Source: Pelotomaculum thermopropionicum SI
Lineage (GTDB): Bacteria > Bacillota > Desulfotomaculia > Desulfotomaculales > Pelotomaculaceae
Direction: 5' to 3'
Assembly (NCBI GenBank): GCA_000010565.1
Contig: AP009389.1
Location: 1,612,001 to 1,676,000 of the forward strand
Length of the DNA: 64,000 nucleotides
Shown here: positions 50,375 through 59,378 of the stretch, in pieces
How positions within the stretch are numbered: the first letter of the stretch is position 1
How the letters are laid out: every line of letters starts with the position of its first letter
The notes under the pieces: model-generated
Databases searched by the model: none
Seen by the model: only the letters and a program-made list of their open reading frames with translations
Told to the model about the DNA's origin: nothing
Program-made: the position numbers and the translations under genes

Positions 50375-51811
50375 TCAATCCTTCCCCTTAATAACAGCCA
50401 GCGGCAGCAGCCTGGCAACCTTCCTGGTCAGGTTGATAGCTGCCAGGGTTTCCACCACCTGGTCAATGTCTTTGTATGCCCCGGGCGCTTCATCAAGCAG
50501 TTCCTTGTAATTCCTGCTGTTGTAGAGAACGCCGCCCATGCTGGCCTCAAACTGCTCCCTGGATATTTCTTTCATTGCCGCCGTCCTGGACAGCGTCCTC
50601 CCGGCACCGTGGTTGGCGGAATAAAATGTCTCGGCCGCGGCCCCGGTACCGGTAAGCACGTATGAAGCAGTGCCCATGCTGCCGGGTATGAGAACCGGAT
50701 GCCCGGTCCGGCGGTAAACCGCCGGGTTTCCCGGATGGCCGGGCGGGAGGGCCCGGGTAGCTCCCTTGCGGTGCACAAGCACCTTACGCCCCCCGTGCAC
50801 CTCCCACTTAGCTATGTTATGAGCCACGTCGTAAATCAGGTCAAGCCCTAGTTCCTCCGGGCTGCAGCCGAAGATGTCGCCGAAGGCGCAGCGGACGTCA
50901 TGAGTTATCAGCTGGCGGTTGGCAAAAGCGAAATTCACCGCACAGGCCATGGCAGCATAGTAATCCCTGCCTTCTTTCGAATCGGCCGGGGCGCAGGCCA
51001 AACCCCGGTCGGGCAACTCGATGCCGTATTTCCTGGCAGCAGGGAGCAGGCTTTTGCTGTAATCAACGCAAATCTGGTGCCCGAAGCCGCGGCTGCCGGT
51101 GTGGATCATCACCGTCAGAACGCCCGGCTCAAGCCCGAAAAGCTTGCCTGCAGCCGGGTCATAAACCTCCTCCACCACCTGCAGTTCAATAAAGTGGTTG
51201 CCCCCTCCAAGGGTACCCAGTTGCACGGCACCCCGCTTATAAGCCTCCCCGCTTACCGCTCCCAGGTCGGCGCCCGAAAGACAGCCTTCTTCTTCTGTCC
51301 TCCCCAGGTCCTCAGGACGGCCGTAACCGCGCTTCACTATGCCCCGGGAGCCGGTGTGGACAACTTCCTCAAATATCTCCCCGGTTATTGCCTTGTGCTT
51401 TCCCTTTTTACCGACACCGGTGGGAACGTACTCCTCGATCCGCTCGATCAGCCTGCGCAGGAAAGGAATTTTCAGTTCTTTTGCCATGATATTTGTTGCC
51501 AAAAGGCGGACGCCGCAGTTAATATCCATGCCCACGGCACCGGCGGAAATCACTCCGTCCGCAGCAGTAGCCATCACCCCGCCGATGGGCAGGCCGAAGC
51601 CTTCGTGGATGTCCGGCATCCCGCAAACCCGCTCTACTACTCCTGGCAGGCTAGCCGCGTTAGCCAACTGCTCGAGGGATTTGTCTCTTCTTACCAGGGG
51701 CAGCAGGTATTCGTTAACATAAACAAAGCCGTCGACGCGCATGTTGCCCGACCGTTTCAGGCGATACCTGTTCTGACCTTCTCTTACCAGTTCCATACCG
51801 TACATCAGCAC
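50375..51811 (-). CDS. rtcB: RtcB RNA-splicing ligase
   Basis: This 478-residue RNA 3'-phosphate ligase has CGMPDIHEGFGLPIGGVMAT, SAGAVGMDINCGVRLL (metal-binding Asp and Cys), GTLGGGNHFIELQ, IHTGSRGFGHQIC and YSANHGAGRTLSRTAAM, which carries the guanylylated His. It is of family length and joins RNA 2',3'-cyclic phosphate to 5'-OH ends with GTP and Mn. The start is GTG at 51811 or the ATG at 51805 (GGGG five bases upstream). It is on the opposite strand to the two flanking NifX-like genes. No archease gene is seen nearby. Confidence 0.95.
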   Translation of the reverse strand: MLMYGMELVREGQNRYRLKRSGNMRVDGFVYVNEYLLPLVRRDKSLEQLANAASLPGVVERVCGMPDIHEGFGLPIGGVMATAADGVISAGAVGMDINCGVRLLATNIMAKELKIPFLRRLIERIEEYVPTGVGKKGKHKAITGEIFEEVVHTGSRGIVKRGYGRPEDLGRTEEEGCLSGADLGAVSGEAYKRGAVQLGTLGGGNHFIELQVVEEVYDPAAGKLFGLEPGVLTVMIHTGSRGFGHQICVDYSKSLLPAARKYGIELPDRGLACAPADSKEGRDYYAAMACAVNFAFANRQLITHDVRCAFGDIFGCSPEELGLDLIYDVAHNIAKWEVHGGRKVLVHRKGATRALPPGHPGNPAVYRRTGHPVLIPGSMGTASYVLTGTGAAAETFYSANHGAGRTLSRTAAMKEISREQFEASMGGVLYNSRNYKELLDEAPGAYKDIDQVVETLAAINLTRKVARLLPLAVIKGKD

Positions 51812-51964
51812 CCCACTTCATCCTCTATACTAAAATTAAGCACAGAGAGGCCTGGCAATTCAAGCTAAATTAAACTTAAATTTTTAAAAAAAAAGAAAGA
51901 AAGACAAACTGTTGAAATGCCGGCACCGGACGGTTTAACTTGATATAAACGGGAGGTATTTAAA

Positions 51965-52336
51965 ATGAAAATTGCCATACCATATAAAGACGGGAAGATA
52001 AACGGGCATTTTGGAGGCAGCAGCGAATTTATTGTATTTGAAATAGAAAACGGGAAAATATTAGGCAAAAAAATTCTTGTTAACGAAAGTCAGCATAATT
52101 ACGCGAAACTTACCCAGATGCTGAGCAACGAAGGGGTGGAGGTAATCATCGCAGGCAGCATGGGCAGGCCCATGGCTAATTCTCTTGCTCAGAGCGGCTT
52201 CCGGGTAATTACGGGTGTCTCTGGTGACGCCGAAAAAGCTGCGGCGGAATTTATGAGCGGGCAACTGGATTCAAAGCCTTCCGGCTGCAGTTGCAGCAGG
52301 CCGGGGTACGGCCTGGGCCGCCACTACCATCCGTAA
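51965..52336 (+). CDS. NifX/NafY-like small protein, paralogue 2
   Basis: This 123-residue protein closely resembles the protein at 49985-50329 (KIAIPYKDGKINGHFGGSSEFIVFEIENGKI, GVEVIIAGSMGRPMANSLAQSGFRVITG). Its tail is longer and contains CSCS then RPGYGLGRHYHP, a possible metal-binding end. GGGAGGTATTTAAA-ATG sets the start. The convergent gap to adhE holds a bidirectional terminator. Confidence 0.88.
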   Translation: MKIAIPYKDGKINGHFGGSSEFIVFEIENGKILGKKILVNESQHNYAKLTQMLSNEGVEVIIAGSMGRPMANSLAQSGFRVITGVSGDAEKAAAEFMSGQLDSKPSGCSCSRPGYGLGRHYHP

Positions 52337-52353
52337 GTTCTTCAACTTTCCGT

Positions 52354-52396
52354 AAAAGCGGCCGTTGTAATAATAAACCAAAAACGGCTGCTTTTT
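52354..52396. terminator. Bidirectional terminator between the NifX-like gene and adhE
   Basis: AAAAGCGGCCGTT (52354-52366) pairs with AACGGCTGCTTTT (52383-52395), with T or A runs on both sides; it serves both convergent genes. Confidence 0.75.
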
Positions 52397-52397
52397 C

Positions 52398-55100
52398 CTA
52401 TTGCAGCGGCATCTGGCTTCCGGTTCCGGCAACAGGTTGAATAAACGGCAAGTCATCAATTGTTTCTTTTTCATGCCGGGTCCTGTCTTCCGCATGCAGC
52501 TCTGCCCCGTAAGCCCGCCGCAATATCTCTTCGAGTTCGGCAATCAGCGGCAGCCTTGGGTTGGTAGTGGTGCACTGATCCTCAAAAGCTTTTTCTGCCA
52601 AAAGAGGAAGCTTTGCTGTAAAATCTTCCCGGCCAATGCCCAGCCCGGCCAGCGTTTCCGGTATGCCAAGGGATCTGTTGAGTTCACGTATTGCCCCGAT
52701 CAGGCTGCCGACCCCCTCCTCCGGCGAAGTTGCGGGCAGGCCCAGATGGGCTGCAATCCGGCGGTACTTTTCCGGCGCAATGTAGTATTCGTATTTTGGA
52801 AAAGAAACAAATTTGGACGGCAGGCCGGCATTGTATTCTATTATGTAAGGCATCAAAACGGCGTTAATCCGGCCGTGCGGAATGCCGAACTCGCCCCCTA
52901 CCTTGTGCGCCAGGCTGTGGTTGATGCCAAGAAAAGCATTGGTAAAGGCCATCCCGGCAATAGTCGAGGCGTTATGCATTTTTTCCCGCGCCTCCCGGTC
53001 GCCTTCACGCCAGGAGCGGGGCAGGTATTTAAAAACCAGTTCAATTGCCTTCAAGGCCAGGGCATCGGTATAGTCCGAAGCCATGACCGAAACATAAGCC
53101 TCTATACTGTGGGCCAGAACGTCCATACCGGTATCGGCCACCAGGGAGGGGGGCAAGGTATCAACAAAATCTGGGTCTACAATAGCTACATCCGGCGTCA
53201 GTTCGTAGTCCGCCAGGGGGTATTTGAGGTCCTTGCCACGGTCGGTAAGAACGGCAAAGGCAGTTACTTCTGAGCCGCTCCCGCTGGTGGTGGGGATGGC
53301 CACCAGGCGGGCTTTCCGCCCCAGTTTGGGATATTTGTAGGTGCGTTTGCGGATGTCCAGGAACTTCAACTTCAGAAATTCAAATTCAACCCCGGGATGC
53401 TCGTAAAAAAGCCACATCCCTTTGGCGGCGTCGATGACCGAACCGCCTCCAACGGCTATAATAGTATCCGGGTTAAACCGGTTCATCAGTTCACGGCCCT
53501 TCAAAACAAGGCCGAGGGAAGGATCCGGTTCAACCTCGCTGAATACTTCAACCACCGGCCTGGGCTCTCTTTTATCGAGGTGATATTTTATCTTTTCCAC
53601 ATATCCCAGGTCGGCCATAACCCGGTCGGTAACAATAAACGCCCTGGCCATGCCGGGCATTTTGGAAAGGTACTGCACCGAGCCCCTTTCGAAATAAACC
53701 CTTTCGGGCACTTTAAACCACTGCATGTTTACCCGCCTCTTGGCCACCCTTTTGATATTGATAAGATTGACGGCGCTAACGTTGGCCGTGGTGGTGTTCC
53801 TGCCAAAAGAGCCGCAGCCCAGGGTCAGGGAGGGCATATTGGTGTTATAGATATCGCCTATTGCCCCATGAGTGGCAGGAGCATTTACGATGATCCGCCC
53901 GGCCATTATCCTGCGGGCAAACTCGCCGATAAGCCTTTCATCGCCTGAATGGATTACTGCCGAGTGGCCCATCCCGCCAAACTCCACTATTTTTTCACAC
54001 AGTTCGATTCCCTCCTGCCAGCTAGCGACGGTGTAATAAGCCAGGATGGGGCATAGCTTTTCGCGGGAAAGGGGATATTCCGGCCCCACCCCGCCCAGCC
54101 TGGCAATAAGGATTTTAGTCCCGGGCGGCACAGGAAAACCGGCCATCCGGGCAATCTCCTCCGCCGGCCGGCCTACCACCTCCGGGCTCATGGAACACGA
54201 CTCGCCGCACGTAGCCAGGCGCTCGAGCAGTTTTACTTCACCGGGATTCATAAAATAGCAGCCGTACTGCGACAAGAGGTGCTCAACTGCGCCGGCCACT
54301 TCCCGGTCAACCACCAGGCCCTGCTCAGAAGCGCAGATCATGCCGTTATCAAAGGTCTTGCTAAGAATCAGGTCGGTTACCGCCCTTCTCAGGCCGGCCG
54401 ACTTCTCAATATAGCAGGGCACATTGCCCGGTCCCACTCCCAGCGCCGGCTTGCCGCTGCTGTAGGCCGACCGGACCATGGCCGAGCCCCCGGTAGCAAG
54501 GATCAGCGAAACGCCCGGGTGGGCCATCAGCATTTTGGCAGCCTCTATTGAGGGCTGTTCGACCCAGCCGATGCAATGTTCCGGTGCTCCGGCGGCAACT
54601 GCCGCGTTAAGCATTATTTTGGCCGCTGCGGCACTACACCGTTGCGCGCCGGGGTGAAAACAAAAGACTATGGGGTTTCTGGTTTTAATGGAAATTAGGG
54701 ATTTGAACAAAGTGGTGGAGGTGGGATTGGTTACCGGGGTCACCCCGGCTATCACTCCGGCTGGCTCGGCCACTTCTTCATAGTCCTCTTCTTCATTTTT
54801 ATTTATAATGCCGACGGTTTTATGGTATTTAATGCTGTGATAAACGTATTCCGTAGCAAAAATGTTCTTGGTAATTTTATCCTCAAGCACTCCCCTGCCG
54901 GTTTCCTCAACGGCCATCCTGGCCAGTTCCATGTGCTGGTCAAGACCGGCCAGGGCCATTGCCTTAACTATCCTGTCCACGTCTTCCTGGCCGTATTCCA
55001 AAAACCGGCACAAGGCCTCCTGCGCTTTCCCCACCAGTTCATCGATCTTACTTTTGGCGCTTTCATCACCGGGCCTGTCTTTTTCCGCCAGTTCAGGCAT
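52398..55100 (-). CDS. adhE: Bifunctional acetaldehyde-CoA/alcohol dehydrogenase
   Basis: This full-length 900-residue AdhE has an N-terminal CoA-acylating aldehyde dehydrogenase (catalytic Cys256 in DNGMICASEQ, GVGPGNVPCYIEKSAG) and a C-terminal iron alcohol dehydrogenase (GGGSVIDAAKGMWLFYEHP, metal ligands in DVLAHSIEAYVS and INHSLAHKVGGEFGIPHGRINAVLMPY). It converts acetyl-CoA to ethanol, or the reverse, with NADH. GGGGGATTAAA-ATG sets the start. In an anaerobe it could dispose of reducing power or oxidise ethanol. It is transcribed alone. Confidence 0.96.
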   Translation of the reverse strand: MPELAEKDRPGDESAKSKIDELVGKAQEALCRFLEYGQEDVDRIVKAMALAGLDQHMELARMAVEETGRGVLEDKITKNIFATEYVYHSIKYHKTVGIINKNEEEDYEEVAEPAGVIAGVTPVTNPTSTTLFKSLISIKTRNPIVFCFHPGAQRCSAAAAKIMLNAAVAAGAPEHCIGWVEQPSIEAAKMLMAHPGVSLILATGGSAMVRSAYSSGKPALGVGPGNVPCYIEKSAGLRRAVTDLILSKTFDNGMICASEQGLVVDREVAGAVEHLLSQYGCYFMNPGEVKLLERLATCGESCSMSPEVVGRPAEEIARMAGFPVPPGTKILIARLGGVGPEYPLSREKLCPILAYYTVASWQEGIELCEKIVEFGGMGHSAVIHSGDERLIGEFARRIMAGRIIVNAPATHGAIGDIYNTNMPSLTLGCGSFGRNTTTANVSAVNLINIKRVAKRRVNMQWFKVPERVYFERGSVQYLSKMPGMARAFIVTDRVMADLGYVEKIKYHLDKREPRPVVEVFSEVEPDPSLGLVLKGRELMNRFNPDTIIAVGGGSVIDAAKGMWLFYEHPGVEFEFLKLKFLDIRKRTYKYPKLGRKARLVAIPTTSGSGSEVTAFAVLTDRGKDLKYPLADYELTPDVAIVDPDFVDTLPPSLVADTGMDVLAHSIEAYVSVMASDYTDALALKAIELVFKYLPRSWREGDREAREKMHNASTIAGMAFTNAFLGINHSLAHKVGGEFGIPHGRINAVLMPYIIEYNAGLPSKFVSFPKYEYYIAPEKYRRIAAHLGLPATSPEEGVGSLIGAIRELNRSLGIPETLAGLGIGREDFTAKLPLLAEKAFEDQCTTTNPRLPLIAELEEILRRAYGAELHAEDRTRHEKETIDDLPFIQPVAGTGSQMPLQ

Positions 55101-55409
55101 TTTAATCCCCCGCTATGAGACCCTATTTTTTTATAATCAAGTATCCCCACCTGAACTGTTAATATACAGCCCTGCATTTTTAAATAAAATCACGTCTTTT
55201 ATCTAAAAAAGCCCCATAATTAGACGCACAGAACAACTGGATTGTTACGGCAATCCAGCATTTAATTTTTTATAAAAGACATACTGACATAAGAAGGTGC
55301 CGAAAGGAAATAATATTTATGAAGATTCAGGCCTGCAGGTGAGCTGCTATTCAATTCCCTTTTTCAATAATAATTAATACTATTAATTAAAGGCGTGAAG
55401 CTTCACTAG
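55101..55409. other. Divergent region adhE / malQ with palindrome
   Basis: This is a 309-bp promoter region. AATTAATA-C-TATTAATT (55372-55388) is a perfect 17-bp palindrome, 22 bp before the malQ start, placed like a repressor site. No gene. Confidence 0.5.
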
Positions 55410-57485
55410 ATGTCTGAAAAGCAGATTACCCTACTTTACCGGCTGGCCCGGTTATACGGAATTGAAACCGTCTACCGCGATTTTACAGGCAACTACCGCC
55501 ATGCACCGCTCCGTACGCTGCTGGCGGCTCTTCGTGCCCTTGGTGCGCCGGTAACATATCTTTCCGACGTGCCGGATGCTGTCAGGGAAAAAATGCAGGA
55601 GAAATGGCGGCACTGCTGTGAACCGGTAGCAGTAGCCTGGAGTGGAAAGCCCGCTCCCCTGGCCCTGCGCCTGCCCGCCCGGCTGGCAGAATGCCTTGCC
55701 GGATTCAGGCTGGTTCTTGAAAACGGAAAGGAATTTCGCTGGGCCCGCAAACTTGCCCGCCTGCCCCTGCTGCAGGCGGTACGGCTGGAAGGCGTCGGTT
55801 ACGAGCTTAGAAGGCTTGACCTGCCTTCCGGTTTACCCTGGGGATATCACCAGCTAAAAGTTGAATTGCCGGCAGGGCAGCATGAAGTTTTGATTATATC
55901 GGCCCCTTGGCGGGCTTACACTGCGGCAAACAAACGGCTGTGGGGGGTTTTTATCCCGCTCTACGCCCTTCATTCCGCCCGGAGCTGGGGCGCCGGCGAC
56001 TTTACCGACCTCGAGGAATTGCTGCGCTGGACCCACAGCCTCGGCGGCGGTATGGCCGGTACTTTGCCCTTGCTGGCCGCCTTTCTCGACGAGCCGTTTT
56101 CTCCCAGTCCCTACGAGCCGGTAAGCCGCCTGTTCTGGAATGAGTTTTACCTGGATATCTGCCGGGTGGAAGAGCTGAAAAGAAGCAGTGCGGCCAGGGA
56201 ACTGCTTGCCTCTCCTGCTTTTCAAAGGGAAGTTGCTGAACTCAGGCAAACCTCCCTGGTCGACTACCGCCGCATAATGTCTTTGAAGCGGAGAATTCTG
56301 GAGCATTGCGCCAAAACTTGCTATGCCGAAAACTCTGGGCGGTTGGCCGGCCTGCACCGCTGGGCCCGGGAAAATCCTGCAGCGCAGGACTATGCCTGCT
56401 TTCGCGCCGCTGCCGAACGGCAGCGCTCCGGTTGGCCTGAATGGCCTGCCCGTATGAAAGAAGGGCACATCCAGGAAGGCGACTACGATCCAGAAGCCAA
56501 GCACTATCATCTGTACGTACAGTGGTTGGCCCATCAGCAACTGAAGAACCTGTCCGCCAGAGCAAGAGAAAGAGGACAAAGCCTTTACCTGGATTTTCCG
56601 CTTGGTGTTCACAGCGCCGGGTACGACGTCTGGCGCGAGCGCAATGTTTTTGCTACGGGAGCCAGTTGCGGCGCTCCGCCGGATCCTTTATACAGCAAAG
56701 GACAGAACTGGGGGTTTCCTCCTCTCCATCCGGAACGGATCCGCGAGCAGGGCTATCGTTACTTCTCCGCTTGTCTGCGCAATCACCTTCAATATGCCGG
56801 CATTCTGCGCCTGGACCACATAATGGGTCTGCATCACCTTTACTGGGTGCCGGAAGGCTTTCCGGCCACCGAAGGGGTATATGTACGCTACCGGGCGGAA
56901 GAGTTTTATGCAATTCTAACGCTGGAGTCCAACCGGCACAAGGCCGTAATTGTAGGCGAGGATTTGGGAACCGTACCCGGTTACGTGCGTACAGGCATGT
57001 GCCGGCACGAACTTCACAGAATGTACATAATGGCACTGGAATTAAAAGGCAGAGCCGGCCGGGTTCTGCAACCAGTTCCTGCCGTTGCCCTGGCGGCACT
57101 TAATACTCACGACACACCGCCCTTTGCCGCTTTCTGGCGCAGCAGGAAGGGAACCGTTGAACGAGTAGCCCTGCCCGTCTTTTTGTACCGCCAGGGCCAC
57201 CTTGCAGTTCCCACAACTCAAACCAGGGCAGTCCTGGAAGCCTGCCTGAAGTACCTGGCCGCCAGCCGGGCCAGGCTTTTCCTGGTAAACATGGAGGATC
57301 TGTGGATGGAAACCCTGCCCCAAAATGTTCCGGGCACGGCCGGCGAATATCCCAATTGGCACAGGAAAGCACGCCATGCCCTGGAAGAATTCTGCCAGAT
57401 GCCTGAGGTTGTGGAGGTGTTGCACGAAATCAGCTTTTTAAGAGATTTTCCGGCATGCGCCGGAAAGCCCCAGCTTCTACAATAG
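55410..57485 (+). CDS. malQ: 4-alpha-glucanotransferase (GH77, amylomaltase)
   Basis: This 691-residue enzyme is longer than the 500-residue amylomaltases, owing to an N-terminal beta domain (1-165). The GH77 core has GAPPDPLYSKGQNWGFPP, the nucleophile Asp in ILRLDHIMGLHHLYWVP, acid/base Glu in VIVGEDLGTVP, and the third carboxylate in ALNTHDTPPF. It disproportionates maltodextrins and releases glucose. The ribosome site is weak. It is the first gene of a four-gene plus-strand operon with treZ 31 bp downstream. Confidence 0.93.
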   Translation: MSEKQITLLYRLARLYGIETVYRDFTGNYRHAPLRTLLAALRALGAPVTYLSDVPDAVREKMQEKWRHCCEPVAVAWSGKPAPLALRLPARLAECLAGFRLVLENGKEFRWARKLARLPLLQAVRLEGVGYELRRLDLPSGLPWGYHQLKVELPAGQHEVLIISAPWRAYTAANKRLWGVFIPLYALHSARSWGAGDFTDLEELLRWTHSLGGGMAGTLPLLAAFLDEPFSPSPYEPVSRLFWNEFYLDICRVEELKRSSAARELLASPAFQREVAELRQTSLVDYRRIMSLKRRILEHCAKTCYAENSGRLAGLHRWARENPAAQDYACFRAAAERQRSGWPEWPARMKEGHIQEGDYDPEAKHYHLYVQWLAHQQLKNLSARARERGQSLYLDFPLGVHSAGYDVWRERNVFATGASCGAPPDPLYSKGQNWGFPPLHPERIREQGYRYFSACLRNHLQYAGILRLDHIMGLHHLYWVPEGFPATEGVYVRYRAEEFYAILTLESNRHKAVIVGEDLGTVPGYVRTGMCRHELHRMYIMALELKGRAGRVLQPVPAVALAALNTHDTPPFAAFWRSRKGTVERVALPVFLYRQGHLAVPTTQTRAVLEACLKYLAASRARLFLVNMEDLWMETLPQNVPGTAGEYPNWHRKARHALEEFCQMPEVVEVLHEISFLRDFPACAGKPQLLQ

Positions 57486-57516
57486 TTCATATGCCCTGCA
57501 ATAGGAGTGTTCAGTT

Positions 57517-59370
57517 ATGCCTTGCAATAATATAAGTTCTGGTGCGACATACCTGGGAGACGGCTTCTGTTTTTTCCGGGTGTGGGCGCCCCGTTCGGAA
57601 AAAGTCGCGGTCCATCTTTTGACGCCCCAGGAGCGCTTAATCCCCCTGCAGCGGGCAGAACGTGGTTATCACTGTGGAAAGGCGGCGGGAGTCGAACCCG
57701 GCAGCCTCTATTATTATCTCCTGGACGGAAAAAAAGAACGGCCTGATCCTGCTTCGCGGTACCAGCCTGAAGGTGTTCACGGCCCGTCGCAGGTGCTCGG
57801 CCGCTGCAATTTTGCCTGGACCGATCATGGCTGGCGCGGGTTGTCCCTAAAAGAATTAATCTTTTACGAAATTCACGTGGGGACTTTCACCCCACAAGGC
57901 ACCTTCGACGCCATTATCCCGCGGCTGGAAAGCATCCGGGAACTGGGAGCAACGGCTATTGAGCTGATGCCCGTCGCCCAGTTCCCCGGCAGGCGCAACT
58001 GGGGATACGACGGTGTCTATCCTTTTGCCGTGCAGAATTCCTACGGAGGGCCGGACGGCCTGAAACGGCTGGCAGATGCCTGCCACCGCCACGGACTGGC
58101 CTTGTTTCTAGATGTGGTATACAACCACCTGGGGCCCGAGGGGAACTATCTGAGGGATTTCGGCCCCTATTTCACCGACCGCTACCGTACGCCGTGGGGG
58201 GAAGCGGTTAATTTTGACGGGCCCGGCAGCAATGAGGTGCGGCAATTCTTCATTGAAAATGCCCTTTACTGGCTGACGGAGTACCACCTTGACGGGCTCC
58301 GCCTGGATGCCGTCCACGCCATAACAGACAAGTCCGCCCTGCCGTTCCTGGAAGAGCTGGCTGACGCCGTACACCGGCAGGCAAACGAACTGGGCCGCAG
58401 GATTTATCTAATTGCCGAGAGCGACTTGAACGACCCCCGCTTAATCTGGCCGCGGGAGCGGGGCGGCCTCGGTCTTGACGGCCAGTGGAGCGATGACTTC
58501 CACCACGCCCTGCATTCCCTTCTGACAGGGGAAAAGAACGGATATTACCAGGACTTCGGCACCGTTGAGCACCTGGCCGGCGCTTTCCGGGAAGGTTATG
58601 TCTATACCGGACAGTACTCCGCCTACCGGCAGAGGCGCCACGGCAAAACGCCCGGACCGGCCGGGGCCTGCCGGTTCGTGGTTTTTATCCAGAACCATGA
58701 CCAGGTGGGCAACCGTGCCGGGGGTGAAAGGCTGAGCAGCCTGGTCGACTTTGACAGGCTGAAGCTGGCGGCCGGAACATTGCTCCTTTCGCCGTTCTTG
58801 CCTTTAATCTTCATGGGCGAGGAATACGCGGAAACATCGCCTTTTCTGTACTTCACCAGTCACTCCGACCCGGAGCTGGCCAACTCTCTGCACGAGTGGC
58901 GCAAAAAAGAATTCGCGGCCTTCCGGTGGAGCGTCCAGGTGCCAGACCCGCAGGATGAAACAACTTTCCTGCGCTCCTGCCTGCACTATGAGCTGCACCG
59001 GGAGGGCCGCCACAGCGTGCTGCGCGACTTTTACCGCGAACTGATCCGCCTGCGCCGGGAAATACCGGCCCTCTCAGAACTAAGCCGGGAAAACCTGCAG
59101 GCCGGAGCCTGCAACCGGGAGCAGGCATTATTGGTAAGGCGCTGGAGCAGCAGCAGCGAGGTCTGCATCATACTTTCCTTCAACGGCAAAACTATAAAAA
59201 CCGCCCTGCCCCTGCCTGCCGGCAACTGGCGCAAACTGCTGGACTCGGCAGAAGAACGCTGGCTGGGCAGCGGCAGCAAAGTTCCCGCTGCCCTCGCATC
59301 GCAGGGCGAGGTAGGGGTCACCTTATCCCCCTGGGAATGCCTGCTGTTTGAAAAAGTAAAGGAGGATTGA
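57517..59370 (+). CDS. treZ: Malto-oligosyltrehalose trehalohydrolase
   Basis: This 617-residue GH13 enzyme has an N-terminal beta-sandwich (RVWAPRSEKVAVHLL) and the family-specific FYEIHVGTFTPQGTFDAI, NWGYDGVYPFAVQNSYGGPDGLKRLADACH, nucleophile Asp in LDGLRLDAVHAI, acid Glu in YLIAESDLNDPRL and the Asp of FIQNHDQVGNRAGGERL. It releases trehalose from maltooligosyl trehalose made by TreY. AGGAGTGTTCAGTT-ATG sets the start. The GH57 gene starts 8 bp beyond its stop. Confidence 0.94.
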   Translation: MPCNNISSGATYLGDGFCFFRVWAPRSEKVAVHLLTPQERLIPLQRAERGYHCGKAAGVEPGSLYYYLLDGKKERPDPASRYQPEGVHGPSQVLGRCNFAWTDHGWRGLSLKELIFYEIHVGTFTPQGTFDAIIPRLESIRELGATAIELMPVAQFPGRRNWGYDGVYPFAVQNSYGGPDGLKRLADACHRHGLALFLDVVYNHLGPEGNYLRDFGPYFTDRYRTPWGEAVNFDGPGSNEVRQFFIENALYWLTEYHLDGLRLDAVHAITDKSALPFLEELADAVHRQANELGRRIYLIAESDLNDPRLIWPRERGGLGLDGQWSDDFHHALHSLLTGEKNGYYQDFGTVEHLAGAFREGYVYTGQYSAYRQRRHGKTPGPAGACRFVVFIQNHDQVGNRAGGERLSSLVDFDRLKLAAGTLLLSPFLPLIFMGEEYAETSPFLYFTSHSDPELANSLHEWRKKEFAAFRWSVQVPDPQDETTFLRSCLHYELHREGRHSVLRDFYRELIRLRREIPALSELSRENLQAGACNREQALLVRRWSSSSEVCIILSFNGKTIKTALPLPAGNWRKLLDSAEERWLGSGSKVPAALASQGEVGVTLSPWECLLFEKVKED

Positions 59371-59378
59371 TTTCAGCG

